Part shown: one piece after another, positions 1-7,131 of the stretch
Layout of the letters: the number at the start of each line of letters is the position of its first letter
How positions within the stretch are numbered: the first letter of the stretch is position 1
NCBI GenBank assembly: GCA_000416005.1
Contig: KE356562.1
Coordinates: 1,289,991-1,300,024, forward strand
Direction of reading: 5' to 3'
From: Haloquadratum sp. J07HQX50
GTDB lineage: Archaea; Halobacteriota; Halobacteria; Halobacteriales; Haloferacaceae
Length of the DNA: 10,034 nucleotides
The notes under the pieces: generated by a model
Database searches by the model: none
What the model saw: only the letters and a program-made list of their open reading frames with translations
Told to the model about the DNA's origin: nothing
Translations under genes and position numbers: made by a program

Positions 1-1
1 T

Positions 2-868
2 GCGGTGCTACTAACCTCGCACATGGATACTGTGCCGGGTGATGTGCCGGTGAAGATTGAAAACGGCGTGTTGTGGGGCCGCGGAAGCGTTGATGCGACT
101 GGGCCGCTGGCTGCGATGGCGGTGACTGCGGTCGAAACCGGCGTCTCATTCGCTGGGGTGGTCAATGAGGAGAGTACTTCGGCTGGTGCGTGGCACCTCG
201 TTTCGAACCGTCCGTCTCCAGAACGTGTGATTAACGGAGAGCCATCTGGATGGGATGGTATTACACTAGGATACCGTGGCTTTCTCGCAGGGACATACGT
301 ATCGACCAGTGAACTTGGCCATTCATCAAGACCAGAGAATAATGCCATTCAATCGGCGGTCAATTGGTGGTCTCGCGTTGCGACGTTTTTCGACGAAAAT
401 GAAACCAGTGGAGTCTTCGATACGGTCACGACTAAGCCAGTGACATTTGATGGCGGTCCAACTTCTGATGGACTGGTTGTCGAAGCGACTGTGGATGTAC
501 AGTTTCGAGTTCCGCCCAAATATACGATTGGGGACGTCCGAGAAGTCGCAGAAAGTGAACTCACACGAGGAAGCGTTCACTGGGAGCGGCCAATTCCACC
601 AGTCATGGAAAGTCCTCGCACTGACATTGGGCGGGCCTTCCGGACCGCAATCAGGCAGGCCGACGGGAAACCTCGACTTCTACGAAAAACTGGAACAAGT
701 GATATGAACATCTATGCGGACGTGTGGGACTGCCCAATCGCAACGTATGGACCAGGCGATTCGTCGTTGGACCACGCACCAAATGAACATCTTGACCTCG
801 CAGAGTTCGATAGTTCAACACGGGTGCTTACCGACGTGTGTGAACGACTGTGTAAACTATCCGAATGA
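2..868 (+). CDS. lysK: LysW-ornithine/lysine hydrolase (M20 metallopeptidase), 5'-truncated by the window
   Basis: This zinc-dependent M20 peptidase probably cuts ornithine (or lysine) from the amino-group carrier protein LysW in cytoplasmic arginine/lysine biosynthesis. The M20 pattern is visible. Counting from the GTG at position 5, HMDT supplies ligands His6 and Asp8, [10 protein letters not shown] supplies bridging Asp30, NEES supplies catalytic Glu55 and metal-binding Glu56, INGEPS supplies Glu79, and DHAPNEH near the C-terminus supplies the last His. The frame stays open to the window edge and the GTG at 5 reads as an internal Val, because the HMDT motif normally lies about 60-70 residues into the protein. 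About 288 of an expected 350 or so residues are therefore present. The stop overlaps the argF start as ATGA, suggesting translational coupling. The family also includes acetylornithine and succinyl-diaminopimelate deacylases; the argF neighbour and haloarchaeal context favour LysK. Confidence 0.88.
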   Translation, partial: AVLLTSHMDTVPGDVPVKIENGVLWGRGSVDATGPLAAMAVTAVETGVSFAGVVNEESTSAGAWHLVSNRPSPERVINGEPSGWDGITLGYRGFLAGTYVSTSELGHSSRPENNAIQSAVNWWSRVATFFDENETSGVFDTVTTKPVTFDGGPTSDGLVVEATVDVQFRVPPKYTIGDVREVAESELTRGSVHWERPIPPVMESPRTDIGRAFRTAIRQADGKPRLLRKTGTSDMNIYADVWDCPIATYGPGDSSLDHAPNEHLDLAEFDSSTRVLTDVCERLCKLSE

Positions 869-1773
869 ACGCAATGCTCAGCACTGATCACTTTCTTGAG
901 ATAGACGACCTGGAGAAGACAGAGTTATTTCGTATCTTAGACCGGGCGGCGGCGATCAAGTCAGGCAGAGAGCAACCGCGACTCAAAGAGCAAACGCTCG
1001 GAATGCTCTTCGAGAAACCAAGCACTCGCACACGTATCTCTTTTGAGACGGGAATGACCCAGCTTGGCGGTCATGCAATCTTTCTCGGGCCGGATGATAT
1101 CCAATTGGGGCACGGTGAACCGCTTGCAGACACCGCTCGCGTACTCTCCCGATACGTCGATGCGGTGATGGCACGATTATTTCATCATGATGACCTCTTG
1201 GAGATTGCTGCGCATGCAGATGTTCCTGTGATCAATGGATTGACCGATGATGCACACCCGTGTCAAACGATAGCTGACCTGCTGACAATCAGAGAGATGT
1301 ATGGAGGATTTGATGAGGTGACTGTTGCCTGGGTTGGTGACGGAAACAACGTTGGCCAGTCGTTTGTCCGAGGGGCAGCCATGGTAGGGTTAGACCTCAC
1401 CGTTGCAACACCACCAGACTACGAGATGGATGAGGTGGTACTCAAACAGGCAGAACGTCTTGGACCAGGGCCAACAATCGCTGAGACTCCGGACGCAGCG
1501 GTGAATGATGCAGATGTCGTGTATACCGACGTGTGGGTTTCGATGGGACAGGAAGATGAACGCACGAATAAACTCGATGCCTTCGATGGGTATCAACTGA
1601 ATGAGTCACTTCTTGAGTCGTCCAGCGCAGATGTTTTGCACTGTCTCCCAGCACATCGCGGCGAGGAAATAACAGACGCTGTTTTAGAGTCTGACAAAGC
1701 GCGTGTATGGGATCAGGCAGAGAACCGCTTGCACGCCCAAAAGGGACTGCTTGTCGAACTTCTTGATGAGTAG
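865..1773 (+). CDS. argF: Ornithine carbamoyltransferase
   Basis: ArgF transfers the carbamoyl group of carbamoyl phosphate to ornithine, giving citrulline, in the cytoplasm. At 302 residues it has normal family length and every signature: the carbamoyl-phosphate loop STRTR (residues 53-57), HPCQ (131-134), the ornithine-binding DVWVSMG segment (222-228) and [10 protein letters not shown] with its active-site Cys260. It looks fully functional. The ATG at 865 overlaps the lysK stop as ATGA. A second in-frame ATG at 874 gives an N-terminus [13 protein letters not shown] that matches the start I remember for haloarchaeal homologues, so the true start may be three codons later; neither has a clear Shine-Dalgarno sequence. 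Tight linkage to lysK puts it last in the arginine operon, supplying the next step after LysK. The frame ends 48 bases before the helicase gene. Confidence 0.96.
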   Translation: MNAMLSTDHFLEIDDLEKTELFRILDRAAAIKSGREQPRLKEQTLGMLFEKPSTRTRISFETGMTQLGGHAIFLGPDDIQLGHGEPLADTARVLSRYVDAVMARLFHHDDLLEIAAHADVPVINGLTDDAHPCQTIADLLTIREMYGGFDEVTVAWVGDGNNVGQSFVRGAAMVGLDLTVATPPDYEMDEVVLKQAERLGPGPTIAETPDAAVNDADVVYTDVWVSMGQEDERTNKLDAFDGYQLNESLLESSSADVLHCLPAHRGEEITDAVLESDKARVWDQAENRLHAQKGLLVELLDE

Positions 1774-1791
1774 CTCCAAGTGAGCGGTGTG

Positions 1792-1797
1792 TTTTTA
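1792..1797 (+). promoter_or_regulatory. TATA-like box for the Rad3-type helicase gene
   Basis: A run of five T then A (TTTTTA) is centred about 27 bases before the GTG at 1822. That is the archaeal TATA-box distance for a transcript starting at or next to the start codon. It lies in the 48-base gap after argF, so the helicase probably has its own leaderless transcript in addition to any read-through. Assigned by position and composition only. Confidence 0.5.
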
Positions 1798-1821
1798 CTG
1801 ATGAACTAATGATGTTATTGT

Positions 1822-3999
1822 GTGGCTACGCCAAAAGGATACGATCGATTTTTTCCATATGAATCGGCGTATCCAAATCAAAATGAGGCGATGGCATCGA
1901 TCGCTGACGCTTTAGATACCGGTCAGGATATTCTCTTTGAGGGTTCACCGGGTACCGGTAAGACCCTTGCTGCACTCGTTCCAGCTTTGGCACAGGCACG
2001 TCGAAACGACCAGACTGTCGTCATTTCAACGAACGTTCACCAGCAGATGCGCCAGTTCATCAACGATGCACAGGCGATTGCAGAGGAAAATTCCATTCGT
2101 GCTGTTGTTTTCAAAGGAAAGGGGTCGATGTGTCATATCGATGTCGATTACGAGCAGTGCCAAACACTTCGAGATGCAACCCACGACCTCGTTGAGGCAA
2201 AAGAATCTCGGGCGAATTTGCGTGAGCAGGCGGGCGCACTGGCCGATGAGATCGAAGATGGTAGTCAGGAGGCAGCCAGTGCTCGAACAGCAGTAATGGA
2301 CGAGATTGACTCACTGAATGAAGAGATAGAGACCCTTGAGTCTGGAAACACGTGTGAGTATTACCGGCGAAATCTTGTGCAGTCAAATACAGCTTTTTTC
2401 AAGTGGCTGTTTAATGACGTCCGGACTGCAGAGGAGATATACGAGTACGCGGAATCACGGCAGGTGTGTGGATACGAACTTCTCAAGGAAGGGATCGAAG
2501 CAGTTGATCTCGTTATCTGTAATTATCATCATCTCTTAGATCCAAACATTCGAACGCAGTTTTTCAAATGGTTAGGCAAAGACGCTGAGCAGATCATCAC
2601 TGTATTTGATGAAGCACACAATATCGAAGCTGCTGCCCGTGAGCATGCCGGTGAGAGCTTGACTGAGCGAACGCTTGCTGAAGCGTGTACCGAATTAGAG
2701 GGTGTTGATGACTCTCGAAGCGTCCCAGCGCTGAACGTCATCAAGAGTTTCCATACAGCGCTTGAGAAGACATACGATGATCGACTCGCCTTCGGCGAGC
2801 GAGAACAGATTGAGGAGGACTGGTATGACCTCTCGATTCAAAACGAGAATAAACGCGATGCACTCACTCTCACATTTCTGTCTGAATATGAAGGCCGTGG
2901 AATCGACCACGACGTCGAGGCAGCCAAAACGCTGGGCGCAGAACTGGACGCGCAGTATGAAGAGAAATACCGAAACGGGCAATCAACAACGCGATCAGAG
3001 TGTCAGACATTGCAGGCAGCCCGATTCATCACGCAGTGGCTCGAAAACGATGATACAGACCAGTACCCACTCGTATCAGTGCGTCAAGATGAGGCACAAC
3101 AAACGGTATATGGGCGTGCAGAGCTGTATCAATGTCTCCCCCGGTCGGTAAGTGAGTCACTGTTCGAAGAGGTATACGCCAGTATTCTCATGTCAGCGAC
3201 GCTGCGACCGTTCGACGTCATCAAGGAGGTCTTGGGCGTTACTCATCCAGAGACATTAGCCTATGGACTCGCATACCCGTCTGCACGGCGGCGAACACTT
3301 GCAGTGAAAGCACCTGCGCTGTTCAGTGCTGAACGGAGTGATCCCAAGGTACAAACAGTTGTAAGTGATGTTCTCGCAGATATCGGCCGTTATACACCTG
3401 GCAATGCGCTTGCTTTCTTTCCCTCATATGGTGAGGCTGCACGCTATGGCCAGCGCTTGCAATCAAATACGGCGGTGAGTCAAAGTATCTACATCGATGA
3501 TGCCGAGACCGATACTGAATCATTGAAACAATCGTTCATTTCTAATGGAGATGCTATCCTCTGTACATCACTATGGGGAACACTAACAGAGGGTGTGAGT
3601 TTCGACGATGATGCCGCTCGAACAGTCGCAGTTATCGGGGTCGGATATCCGTATCTTTCTGAGCGAACGAAAGCAATCGAAGCAGCGTATGACCGAGCGT
3701 ATAGCGACGACACGAATGCTGGCTGGCAGTATGGTGTTGAAATTCCGACGATGCGAAAAACCCGACAGGCGCTCGGCCGAGTGATTCGGTCTCCAGAGGA
3801 TTATGGAGTGCGGTTATTGATTGATAAACGATATACGAAAGCAAGTACAGAAATGGGAAAGTATGGCGTGCGAGACGCATTCCCGACAGAAGAGCGAACA
3901 GAATTCGTTGATATTGCGCCTGAGAAAGTGAAGTATTCAATGTTGAATTTCTTTCAACAGTTTGATGCGTATAACGGACGTCACCCACGCCCAGAGTAA
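1822..3999 (+). CDS. rad3: XPD/Rad3-family Fe-S DNA helicase
   Basis: This is a superfamily 2 ATP-dependent 5'-3' DNA helicase of the XPD/Rad3/DinG group, likely acting in DNA repair. At 725 residues it is complete. Visible in order: Walker A GSPGTGKT (41-48); four cysteines placed like the Fe-S ligands of XPD (C104, C113, C178 in CEYY, C216 in VCGYE); the segment VICNYHHLLDP; the DEAH box (263-266); SATL (about 458-461); the LWGTLTEGVSFD segment (about 583-595); and motif VI QALGRVIRSPEDYG (about 649-662). Between the second and third cysteines lies a charged helical stretch of about 60 residues with coiled-coil character, where classic archaeal XPD has only a couple. The start is GTG at 1822, which fits the TATA-like box 27 bases upstream. 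The family assignment is firm; the exact role (excision repair, recombination intermediates or other) cannot be read from sequence. Confidence 0.93.
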   Translation: MATPKGYDRFFPYESAYPNQNEAMASIADALDTGQDILFEGSPGTGKTLAALVPALAQARRNDQTVVISTNVHQQMRQFINDAQAIAEENSIRAVVFKGKGSMCHIDVDYEQCQTLRDATHDLVEAKESRANLREQAGALADEIEDGSQEAASARTAVMDEIDSLNEEIETLESGNTCEYYRRNLVQSNTAFFKWLFNDVRTAEEIYEYAESRQVCGYELLKEGIEAVDLVICNYHHLLDPNIRTQFFKWLGKDAEQIITVFDEAHNIEAAAREHAGESLTERTLAEACTELEGVDDSRSVPALNVIKSFHTALEKTYDDRLAFGEREQIEEDWYDLSIQNENKRDALTLTFLSEYEGRGIDHDVEAAKTLGAELDAQYEEKYRNGQSTTRSECQTLQAARFITQWLENDDTDQYPLVSVRQDEAQQTVYGRAELYQCLPRSVSESLFEEVYASILMSATLRPFDVIKEVLGVTHPETLAYGLAYPSARRRTLAVKAPALFSAERSDPKVQTVVSDVLADIGRYTPGNALAFFPSYGEAARYGQRLQSNTAVSQSIYIDDAETDTESLKQSFISNGDAILCTSLWGTLTEGVSFDDDAARTVAVIGVGYPYLSERTKAIEAAYDRAYSDDTNAGWQYGVEIPTMRKTRQALGRVIRSPEDYGVRLLIDKRYTKASTEMGKYGVRDAFPTEERTEFVDIAPEKVKYSMLNFFQQFDAYNGRHPRPE

Positions 4000-4011
4000 T
4001 CGCTTCCGCCT

Positions 4012-4038
4012 GGTGAGGAACAGTGATTCTCCTCCACC
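4012..4038 (+). terminator. Possible hairpin just after the helicase gene
   Basis: GGTGAGGA (4012-4019) can pair with TCCTCCACC (4030-4038) with one bulged base, around a loop of about ten bases, starting 12 bases after the helicase stop. No T-run follows directly, and archaeal termination depends mainly on T-runs, so this is a weak call. It may be a transcript-end structure or chance. Confidence 0.2.
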
Positions 4039-4128
4039 TGAATTGACTGACCAGATGAGATTGGTGTCTATGCAGGACACAGACATCTATCTTAATCATT
4101 TCGTGTCAGACCTACCGTGGCGAGAGGA

Positions 4129-4142
4129 CGAATCCGGATTCG
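4129..4142. promoter_or_regulatory. Perfect 14-base dyad, possible operator upstream of the P450 gene
   Basis: CGAATCCGGATTCG is its own reverse complement with no mismatch. It sits 116 bases before the P450 start, in the 258-base gap between helicase and P450. A contiguous perfect dyad of this length is typical of binding sites for dimeric regulators, and the gap otherwise shows no convincing gene. Function is inferred from symmetry and position only. Confidence 0.3.
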
Positions 4143-4161
4143 CCCTATCTCACAGCGCTGG

Positions 4162-4184
4162 GTCGGCACAAGTGTCGGCACTAT
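4162..4184 (+). repeat. Short direct repeat, 12-base period, upstream of the P450 gene
   Basis: The core GTCGGCAC occurs twice (4162-4169 and 4174-4181), 12 bases apart and so about one helical turn, each copy followed by a similar A/T-containing trinucleotide. It begins about 20 bases after the 14-base dyad and ends about 75 bases before the P450 start. Repeated half-sites one turn apart suit a regulator bound on one DNA face, but this is inference. Confidence 0.3.
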
Positions 4185-4257
4185 CTCTGACCGCAATTCC
4201 AAATTATACCCAGTGACTTCGAACACCTGATACGCCTCGCGATATAATCGCCAGATA

Positions 4258-5634
4258 ATGAGTACCCAGCCACCAGGGCCAAATGGGATGCCAATATTTG
4301 GAAATAGTCGACAATATGCGAAAGATCCATTTAGCTTTCTTCGGGATGTCGCTGATGCATACGGTGATATCGTCCGCTTCGATCTTGGGCCGATCGATAC
4401 CTACATGCTGAACAACCCGGCCGATATTGAGACAGTGCTTGTCAGTGATGATGCAAAATATCAGAAACCAGACTTCCAAGACGATGCGATTGGAACGCTT
4501 CTTGGTGACGGATTATTATTGAGCGAAGGAGAGACATGGCACGCACAGCGAAACTTGGCACAGCCTGCCTTTGGGCCGAAGCGAATCGGGTCATTAGCCG
4601 ACATGATGGGAAGACACACTGTCGAAATGATCGATTCGTGGGAGGATGGTGGAACCCGTGATATCCATCTTGAGATGGCGCGGGTGACAGTGAAAATTAT
4701 TGTTGAGGCAATGTTCGGTTCACAACTGACTCAACAGCAAACGAACGCTATCCAGACGAATCTTGAGCCACTCGGGAAACGGTTTGAGCCAGATCCACTG
4801 CGATTTTTAGTTCCTGACTGGGTACCCACACAGGAAAATCGAGAGTACAATGAATCTGTGGAGATTTTAGAGGGAATCCTGGATGATATCGTCGCTGAAC
4901 GGCGAGGAACCGAGGACGATCCTCGTGTTGATCCAGGTCTTAAGAGTCCGACAAGCGATGATACGCCGATGGATCTTCTCTCGATACTGCTTCGAGCACA
5001 ACGTCAGGGAGAACAGTCAAACTCACAACTCAGAGATGAACTGATGACTATATTACTCGCGGGACATGATACGACAGCACTCACGCTCACCTATACGTGG
5101 TATCTACTCTCAGAACACCCTGAAACGCGGGCCCGCGTTCAACAAGAGCTTGATGAGACGTGTAATGAGACGATTCCGACACGCACAGAGGCACGGAAAC
5201 TGAATTACATTGAGCAGGTGTTACAAGAGGCAATGCGGATGTATCCACCAGTATACGTCATTTTCCGTGAGCCGCAAGTTGATGTTCAACTTGGAGGATA
5301 TCGTATCCCAGCTGGATCTGCAATTATGCTGTCACAATGGGCAGTTCATCGATCTCCGCGATGGTATGATGAACCCGATCGGTTCGACCCTGACCGATGG
5401 CAGCCCGAGCGACGCAAAGATCGACCTCGATTCGCCTACTTCCCTTTCGGTGGTGGGCCACGACATTGCATTGGAAAACATCTCTCAATGCTTGAAGCAA
5501 AAATAATCCTGGGGACAGTTGCACAGCAGTATGAGTTAGATTACATCCGCAATCGCCCATTCGATCTTCGAGGATCGTTGACGATGCATCCTGATGAGCC
5601 CATGGGAATGCGTGTTCATCACCGCAACGTATGA
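4258..5634 (+). CDS. Cytochrome P450 monooxygenase
   Basis: This complete, soluble, haem-thiolate monooxygenase has 458 residues. It would insert one oxygen atom from O2 into an unknown organic substrate, using electrons from a partner such as ferredoxin. It begins with the proline-rich PPGPNGMP entry segment and has no N-terminal membrane anchor. Diagnostic parts: the C-helix WHAQR (94-98), the I-helix oxygen-activation motif AGHDTT (268-273), the K-helix ExxR pair Glu324/Arg327, the meander segment DRFDPDRW (374-381), and the haem-binding loop FPFGGGPRHCIG with ligand Cys404. All key residues are present. It resembles the CYP174 group known from haloarchaea, though I cannot confirm the family name or the substrate. 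No redox partner gene is adjacent. The ATG at 4258 is the natural start; TATA-like stretches lie at about 4200-4208 and 4242-4248, neither at the ideal leaderless distance. Confidence 0.95.
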   Translation: MSTQPPGPNGMPIFGNSRQYAKDPFSFLRDVADAYGDIVRFDLGPIDTYMLNNPADIETVLVSDDAKYQKPDFQDDAIGTLLGDGLLLSEGETWHAQRNLAQPAFGPKRIGSLADMMGRHTVEMIDSWEDGGTRDIHLEMARVTVKIIVEAMFGSQLTQQQTNAIQTNLEPLGKRFEPDPLRFLVPDWVPTQENREYNESVEILEGILDDIVAERRGTEDDPRVDPGLKSPTSDDTPMDLLSILLRAQRQGEQSNSQLRDELMTILLAGHDTTALTLTYTWYLLSEHPETRARVQQELDETCNETIPTRTEARKLNYIEQVLQEAMRMYPPVYVIFREPQVDVQLGGYRIPAGSAIMLSQWAVHRSPRWYDEPDRFDPDRWQPERRKDRPRFAYFPFGGGPRHCIGKHLSMLEAKIILGTVAQQYELDYIRNRPFDLRGSLTMHPDEPMGMRVHHRNV

Positions 5635-5706
5635 ACTGAATTGCTATCTTGCTTTGATCGCTGCGACGGATGTTCATAGTCGATATCACAGGTATGAGAG
5701 CTAGCC

Positions 5707-5734
5707 ATTATTCTGGTGTCATCATTCGAATAAT
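5707..5734. repeat. Inverted repeat after the P450 gene
   Basis: ATTATTC (5707-5713) and GAATAAT (5728-5734) are perfect 7-base inverted copies around a 14-base spacer, 73 bases past the P450 stop. It could be a 3'-end structure, an operator, or part of the border of the decayed insertion that follows. Nothing in the sequence decides between these. Confidence 0.3.
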
Positions 5735-5831
5735 TTATCTGTAAACAGGCGGTGAGGACTCTCTCTGAGGGAGCGAACAGAGCCGTTCCGTATTACAAAA
5801 TACAACTAACACGAACACTTAGGAGAAATAG

Positions 5832-5992
5832 ATAGTTGAAGAGGCGTTTCAGTATCGAGTGGTTCCCGAGGACGCAACCACTGGCAAAACTGCGTGGAAT
5901 CATATTTGAACTGTCGAGAAGTATGGAACCACGCACTCACACAGAAGTACCATGGAGTAGTTGACGCTTGGAAACACTGGTTTCTTTTTAAA
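5832..5992 (+). pseudogene. Decayed N-terminus of a TnpB-type (IS200/IS605, IS1341-like) protein
   Basis: Two adjacent frames together give the typical beginning of a TnpB/OrfB protein. From 5832 one frame reads I-VEEAFQYRVVPEDATTGK and on to a stop TGA at 5907-5909. From 5906 the next frame reads LNCREVWNHALTQKYHG and on past 5980. A beta-strand of type F-x-Y-R-V-x-P followed by C-R-x-V-x-N-x-A-L is the hallmark of the TnpB N-terminal helix-turn-helix region. A good ribosome-binding-like AGGAG (5821-5825) precedes an ATA at 5832 where an ATG would be expected, suggesting a lost start codon. The rest of the protein (RuvC-like and zinc-finger parts, normally 350-450 residues) is absent. The reading is therefore a dead remnant with a lost start, a frameshift and a large 3' deletion. 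Assignment rests on motif likeness over about 50 residues. Confidence 0.6.
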
Positions 5993-6125
5993 TTTTCCTG
6001 CTATGTGAGATTGATGTCATCGACAGCGCTACTCTGATTCACTCGACAGATTGCAAACTAAGTGTTTCGGAGCCTATCTGCGACCCCAAGGCAGTTCATG
6101 TCACTCACATTGGGAGGTGTTTCAT

Positions 6126-6650
6126 TCAAATTGAAACCGAAGCTCCGACTTCACGATATCGATTATCCCAGATATGCAATTCATTTATTTGCCACGAAAT
6201 CGGTTCGAAAGAAACATTCGAACAGACTCGTCGAGCATTATCAACTGACCCACCGCGTGCGAGTGTTACGTGAGGCACATAATTTGTTGCTTCAATTTCC
6301 TCAACGGGATTGAATTGACCACATAAATACAGGTGGAGATAACGGAGCGGGTCACTCTCAACATGAAAATAAACAACCGGAGCACTCCCGGCTGGAGGGT
6401 CGTCAAAAAAATCAATCGTGTCGATTTTCAGATGAATCGACCTCTGGACAGGCATTTTTGATGAGTGGAGGCACTCACGAACCCGTTCACGGACTCGATG
6501 AAGGCGTTGGCCCCCAGAATCGGAAGTATCGATCCGCTTTAGCACCAGGGTGTGTCGGTTACGGATGCGTTCAAATCCGGTCAACTCATGATATAATGTT
6601 TCGCGGACGCGTGCAACCTCAGTCGGAACGGGCACATTGATGCTGAACAT
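6126..6650 (-). CDS. 2H phosphoesterase superfamily protein ('2'-5' RNA ligase' family)
   Basis: This 174-residue cytoplasmic protein resembles the LigT/2'-5' RNA ligase branch of the 2H phosphoesterases, which act on 2',3'-cyclic phosphates or 2'-5' linkages in RNA or nucleotides. The second catalytic motif is classic: PHVTLARGG with His127 and Thr129. The first is at RHTLVLK (His33, Thr34), where Thr directly follows His instead of the usual H-x-T/S spacing. The segment PVVYFHVES (91-99) fits the central strand between the motifs. The chosen ATG at 6650 begins MFSINVPVPTEVARV, the start style I recall for haloarchaeal homologues, and it has a TATA-like box 27 bases upstream; a GTG 11 codons earlier is the alternative. 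It stands alone, convergent with the TnpB relic and divergent from a small membrane protein. The substrate is unknown. Confidence 0.75.
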   Translation of the reverse strand: MFSINVPVPTEVARVRETLYHELTGFERIRNRHTLVLKRIDTSDSGGQRLHRVRERVRECLHSSKMPVQRSIHLKIDTIDFFDDPPAGSAPVVYFHVESDPLRYLHLYLCGQFNPVEEIEATNYVPHVTLARGGSVDNARRVCSNVSFEPISWQINELHIWDNRYREVGASVSI

Positions 6651-6674
6651 ATATATTGATATAGAGTTCGGCGG

Positions 6675-6680
6675 TAAAGA
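6675..6680 (-). promoter_or_regulatory. TATA-like box for the 2H phosphoesterase gene
   Basis: On the minus strand this reads TCTTTA, centred about 27 bases before the ATG at 6650. The spacing matches a leaderless archaeal promoter and supports this ATG over the upstream GTG. The T/A-rich bases 6651-6666, just before the ATG, are too close to be the TATA box for this start. Confidence 0.4.
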
Positions 6681-6921
6681 CACTGTTTCAGTATGCTACA
6701 GAGGATCGACGAGACGGGGTACGGTTCCAGGCCGTTAGGTGAACCGAGCGACTGTGAGTGAGCCGCGCGCTGTGTCAAGTTGGATAGTCAGCCGACGTTC
6801 CTCAACCACCGGTTTCAACACCTCCGTATGACCCACTCTAAAATTTAATCAGATATCCTGGATATGCGACGATTGCAAATGTACTTCAAATCGGAGCGAA
6901 ATTGCAAATATGAGAACGAAA

Positions 6922-6932
6922 GATATGATATA
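6922..6932 (+). promoter_or_regulatory. TATA-like stretch for the small membrane protein gene
   Basis: GATATGATATA lies 22-32 bases before the ATG at 6954, the right interval for a TATA box of a leaderless transcript. It is the main sequence argument for the shorter start of that gene. Confidence 0.35.
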
Positions 6933-6953
6933 GTCGGTTTCATTTGGTTGGAC

Positions 6954-7112
6954 ATGGTTTCACTACTCCATACTGGCATAGAGCATCCAAAGCTCCTGTG
7001 GGTCATCATCACTGGAATGGTAATGTTCATCGCTGGGCTGTTAGTAAACCTCTATCGAACGCGAGATATGGAAAATAGTAATCTCAGTAGCGGAGATAAC
7101 ACCGAAGTGTGA
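6954..7112 (+). CDS. Very small single-span membrane protein, function unknown
   Basis: The 52-residue product begins MVSLLHTGIEHPKLLW, continues into a hydrophobic helix of about 20 residues (roughly 15-36, WVIITGMVMFIAGLLVNLY), then a basic stop-transfer YRTRD and a polar acidic tail. That predicts one membrane span. I associate the HTGIEHP-LLW opening with short uncharacterised haloarchaeal membrane proteins, but this is memory and not a search. The start at 6954 is preferred because a TATA-like stretch lies at the proper distance. The longer frame from ATG 6864 adds 30 residues rich in aromatic and basic residues and poor in acidic ones, unlike haloarchaeal protein. It converges on uvrB with 63 bases between stops. 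No function can be proposed. Confidence 0.6.
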   Translation: MVSLLHTGIEHPKLLWVIITGMVMFIAGLLVNLYRTRDMENSNLSSGDNTEV

Positions 7113-7113
7113 G

Positions 7114-7131
7114 TCATTTGAGGCCAAATGA
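7114..7131. terminator. Hairpin between converging genes (small membrane protein and uvrB)
   Basis: TCATTTG (7114-7120) and CAAATGA (7125-7131) form a perfect 7-base stem with a 4-base loop, one base after the stop of the small gene and 45 bases beyond the uvrB stop. A symmetric stem in a convergent gap could end or protect both transcripts. It lacks a following T-run on either strand, so termination is uncertain. Confidence 0.35.

Larger units (their letters stand above)
5635..6125. other. Gene-poor stretch of about 490 bases between the P450 and 2H genes
   Basis: No intact gene is visible here. The stretch contains an inverted repeat (5707-5734), small hairpins at 5761-5773 (CTCTC/GGGAG, one G-U pair, 3-base loop) and 5790-5803 (GTATT/AATAC, 4-base loop), a degraded TnpB N-terminus (5832-5992) and an AT-rich run (5981-5996). 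I see nothing convincing in 6036-6125. The overall look is of a decayed insertion. Confidence 0.6.
6651..6953. other. Divergent intergenic region between the 2H gene and a small membrane protein gene
   Basis: About 300 bases separate two divergent starts. I see a TATA-like box for each gene, an AT-rich run at 6838-6849, and a 6-base inverted repeat CGGTTC/GAACCG (6722-6727/6741-6746). No tRNA cloverleaf or convincing gene was found. An in-frame ATG at 6864 would extend the downstream gene by 30 residues, but that stretch does not look like haloarchaeal coding sequence. Confidence 0.5.

Noticed and set aside
3632..4099. Antisense open frame of 155 codons over the helicase 3' end
   Set aside because: It overlaps conserved helicase motifs, is rich in His, Arg and Ser, and shows no family pattern; a shadow frame.
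4054..4216. Possible 53-residue gene in the gap before the P450 gene
   Set aside because: No domain, no promoter at proper spacing and a composition like translated non-coding DNA; the dyad and repeats fall within it, fitting a regulatory gap better.
5981..5996. AT-rich run as a promoter for a gene to the right
   Set aside because: No rightward gene starts at the proper distance, and the run lies at the broken end of the TnpB relic.
6062..6313. Rightward frame of 83 codons opposite the 2H gene
   Set aside because: It covers the conserved HVTL region of the 2H gene on the other strand; the minus-strand reading has motif support and this one has none.
6700..6775. GGTTC/GAACC pairing that suggested a tRNA or other structured RNA
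   Set aside because: No acceptor stem, anticodon arm or proper T-loop sequence could be fitted on either strand.
6864..6953. Longer start for the small membrane protein (82 residues from ATG 6864), with an AT-rich run at 6838-6849 as promoter
   Set aside because: The extra 30 residues are basic and aromatic-rich, unlike haloarchaeal coding sequence, and a TATA-like stretch lies at the right distance from ATG 6954.
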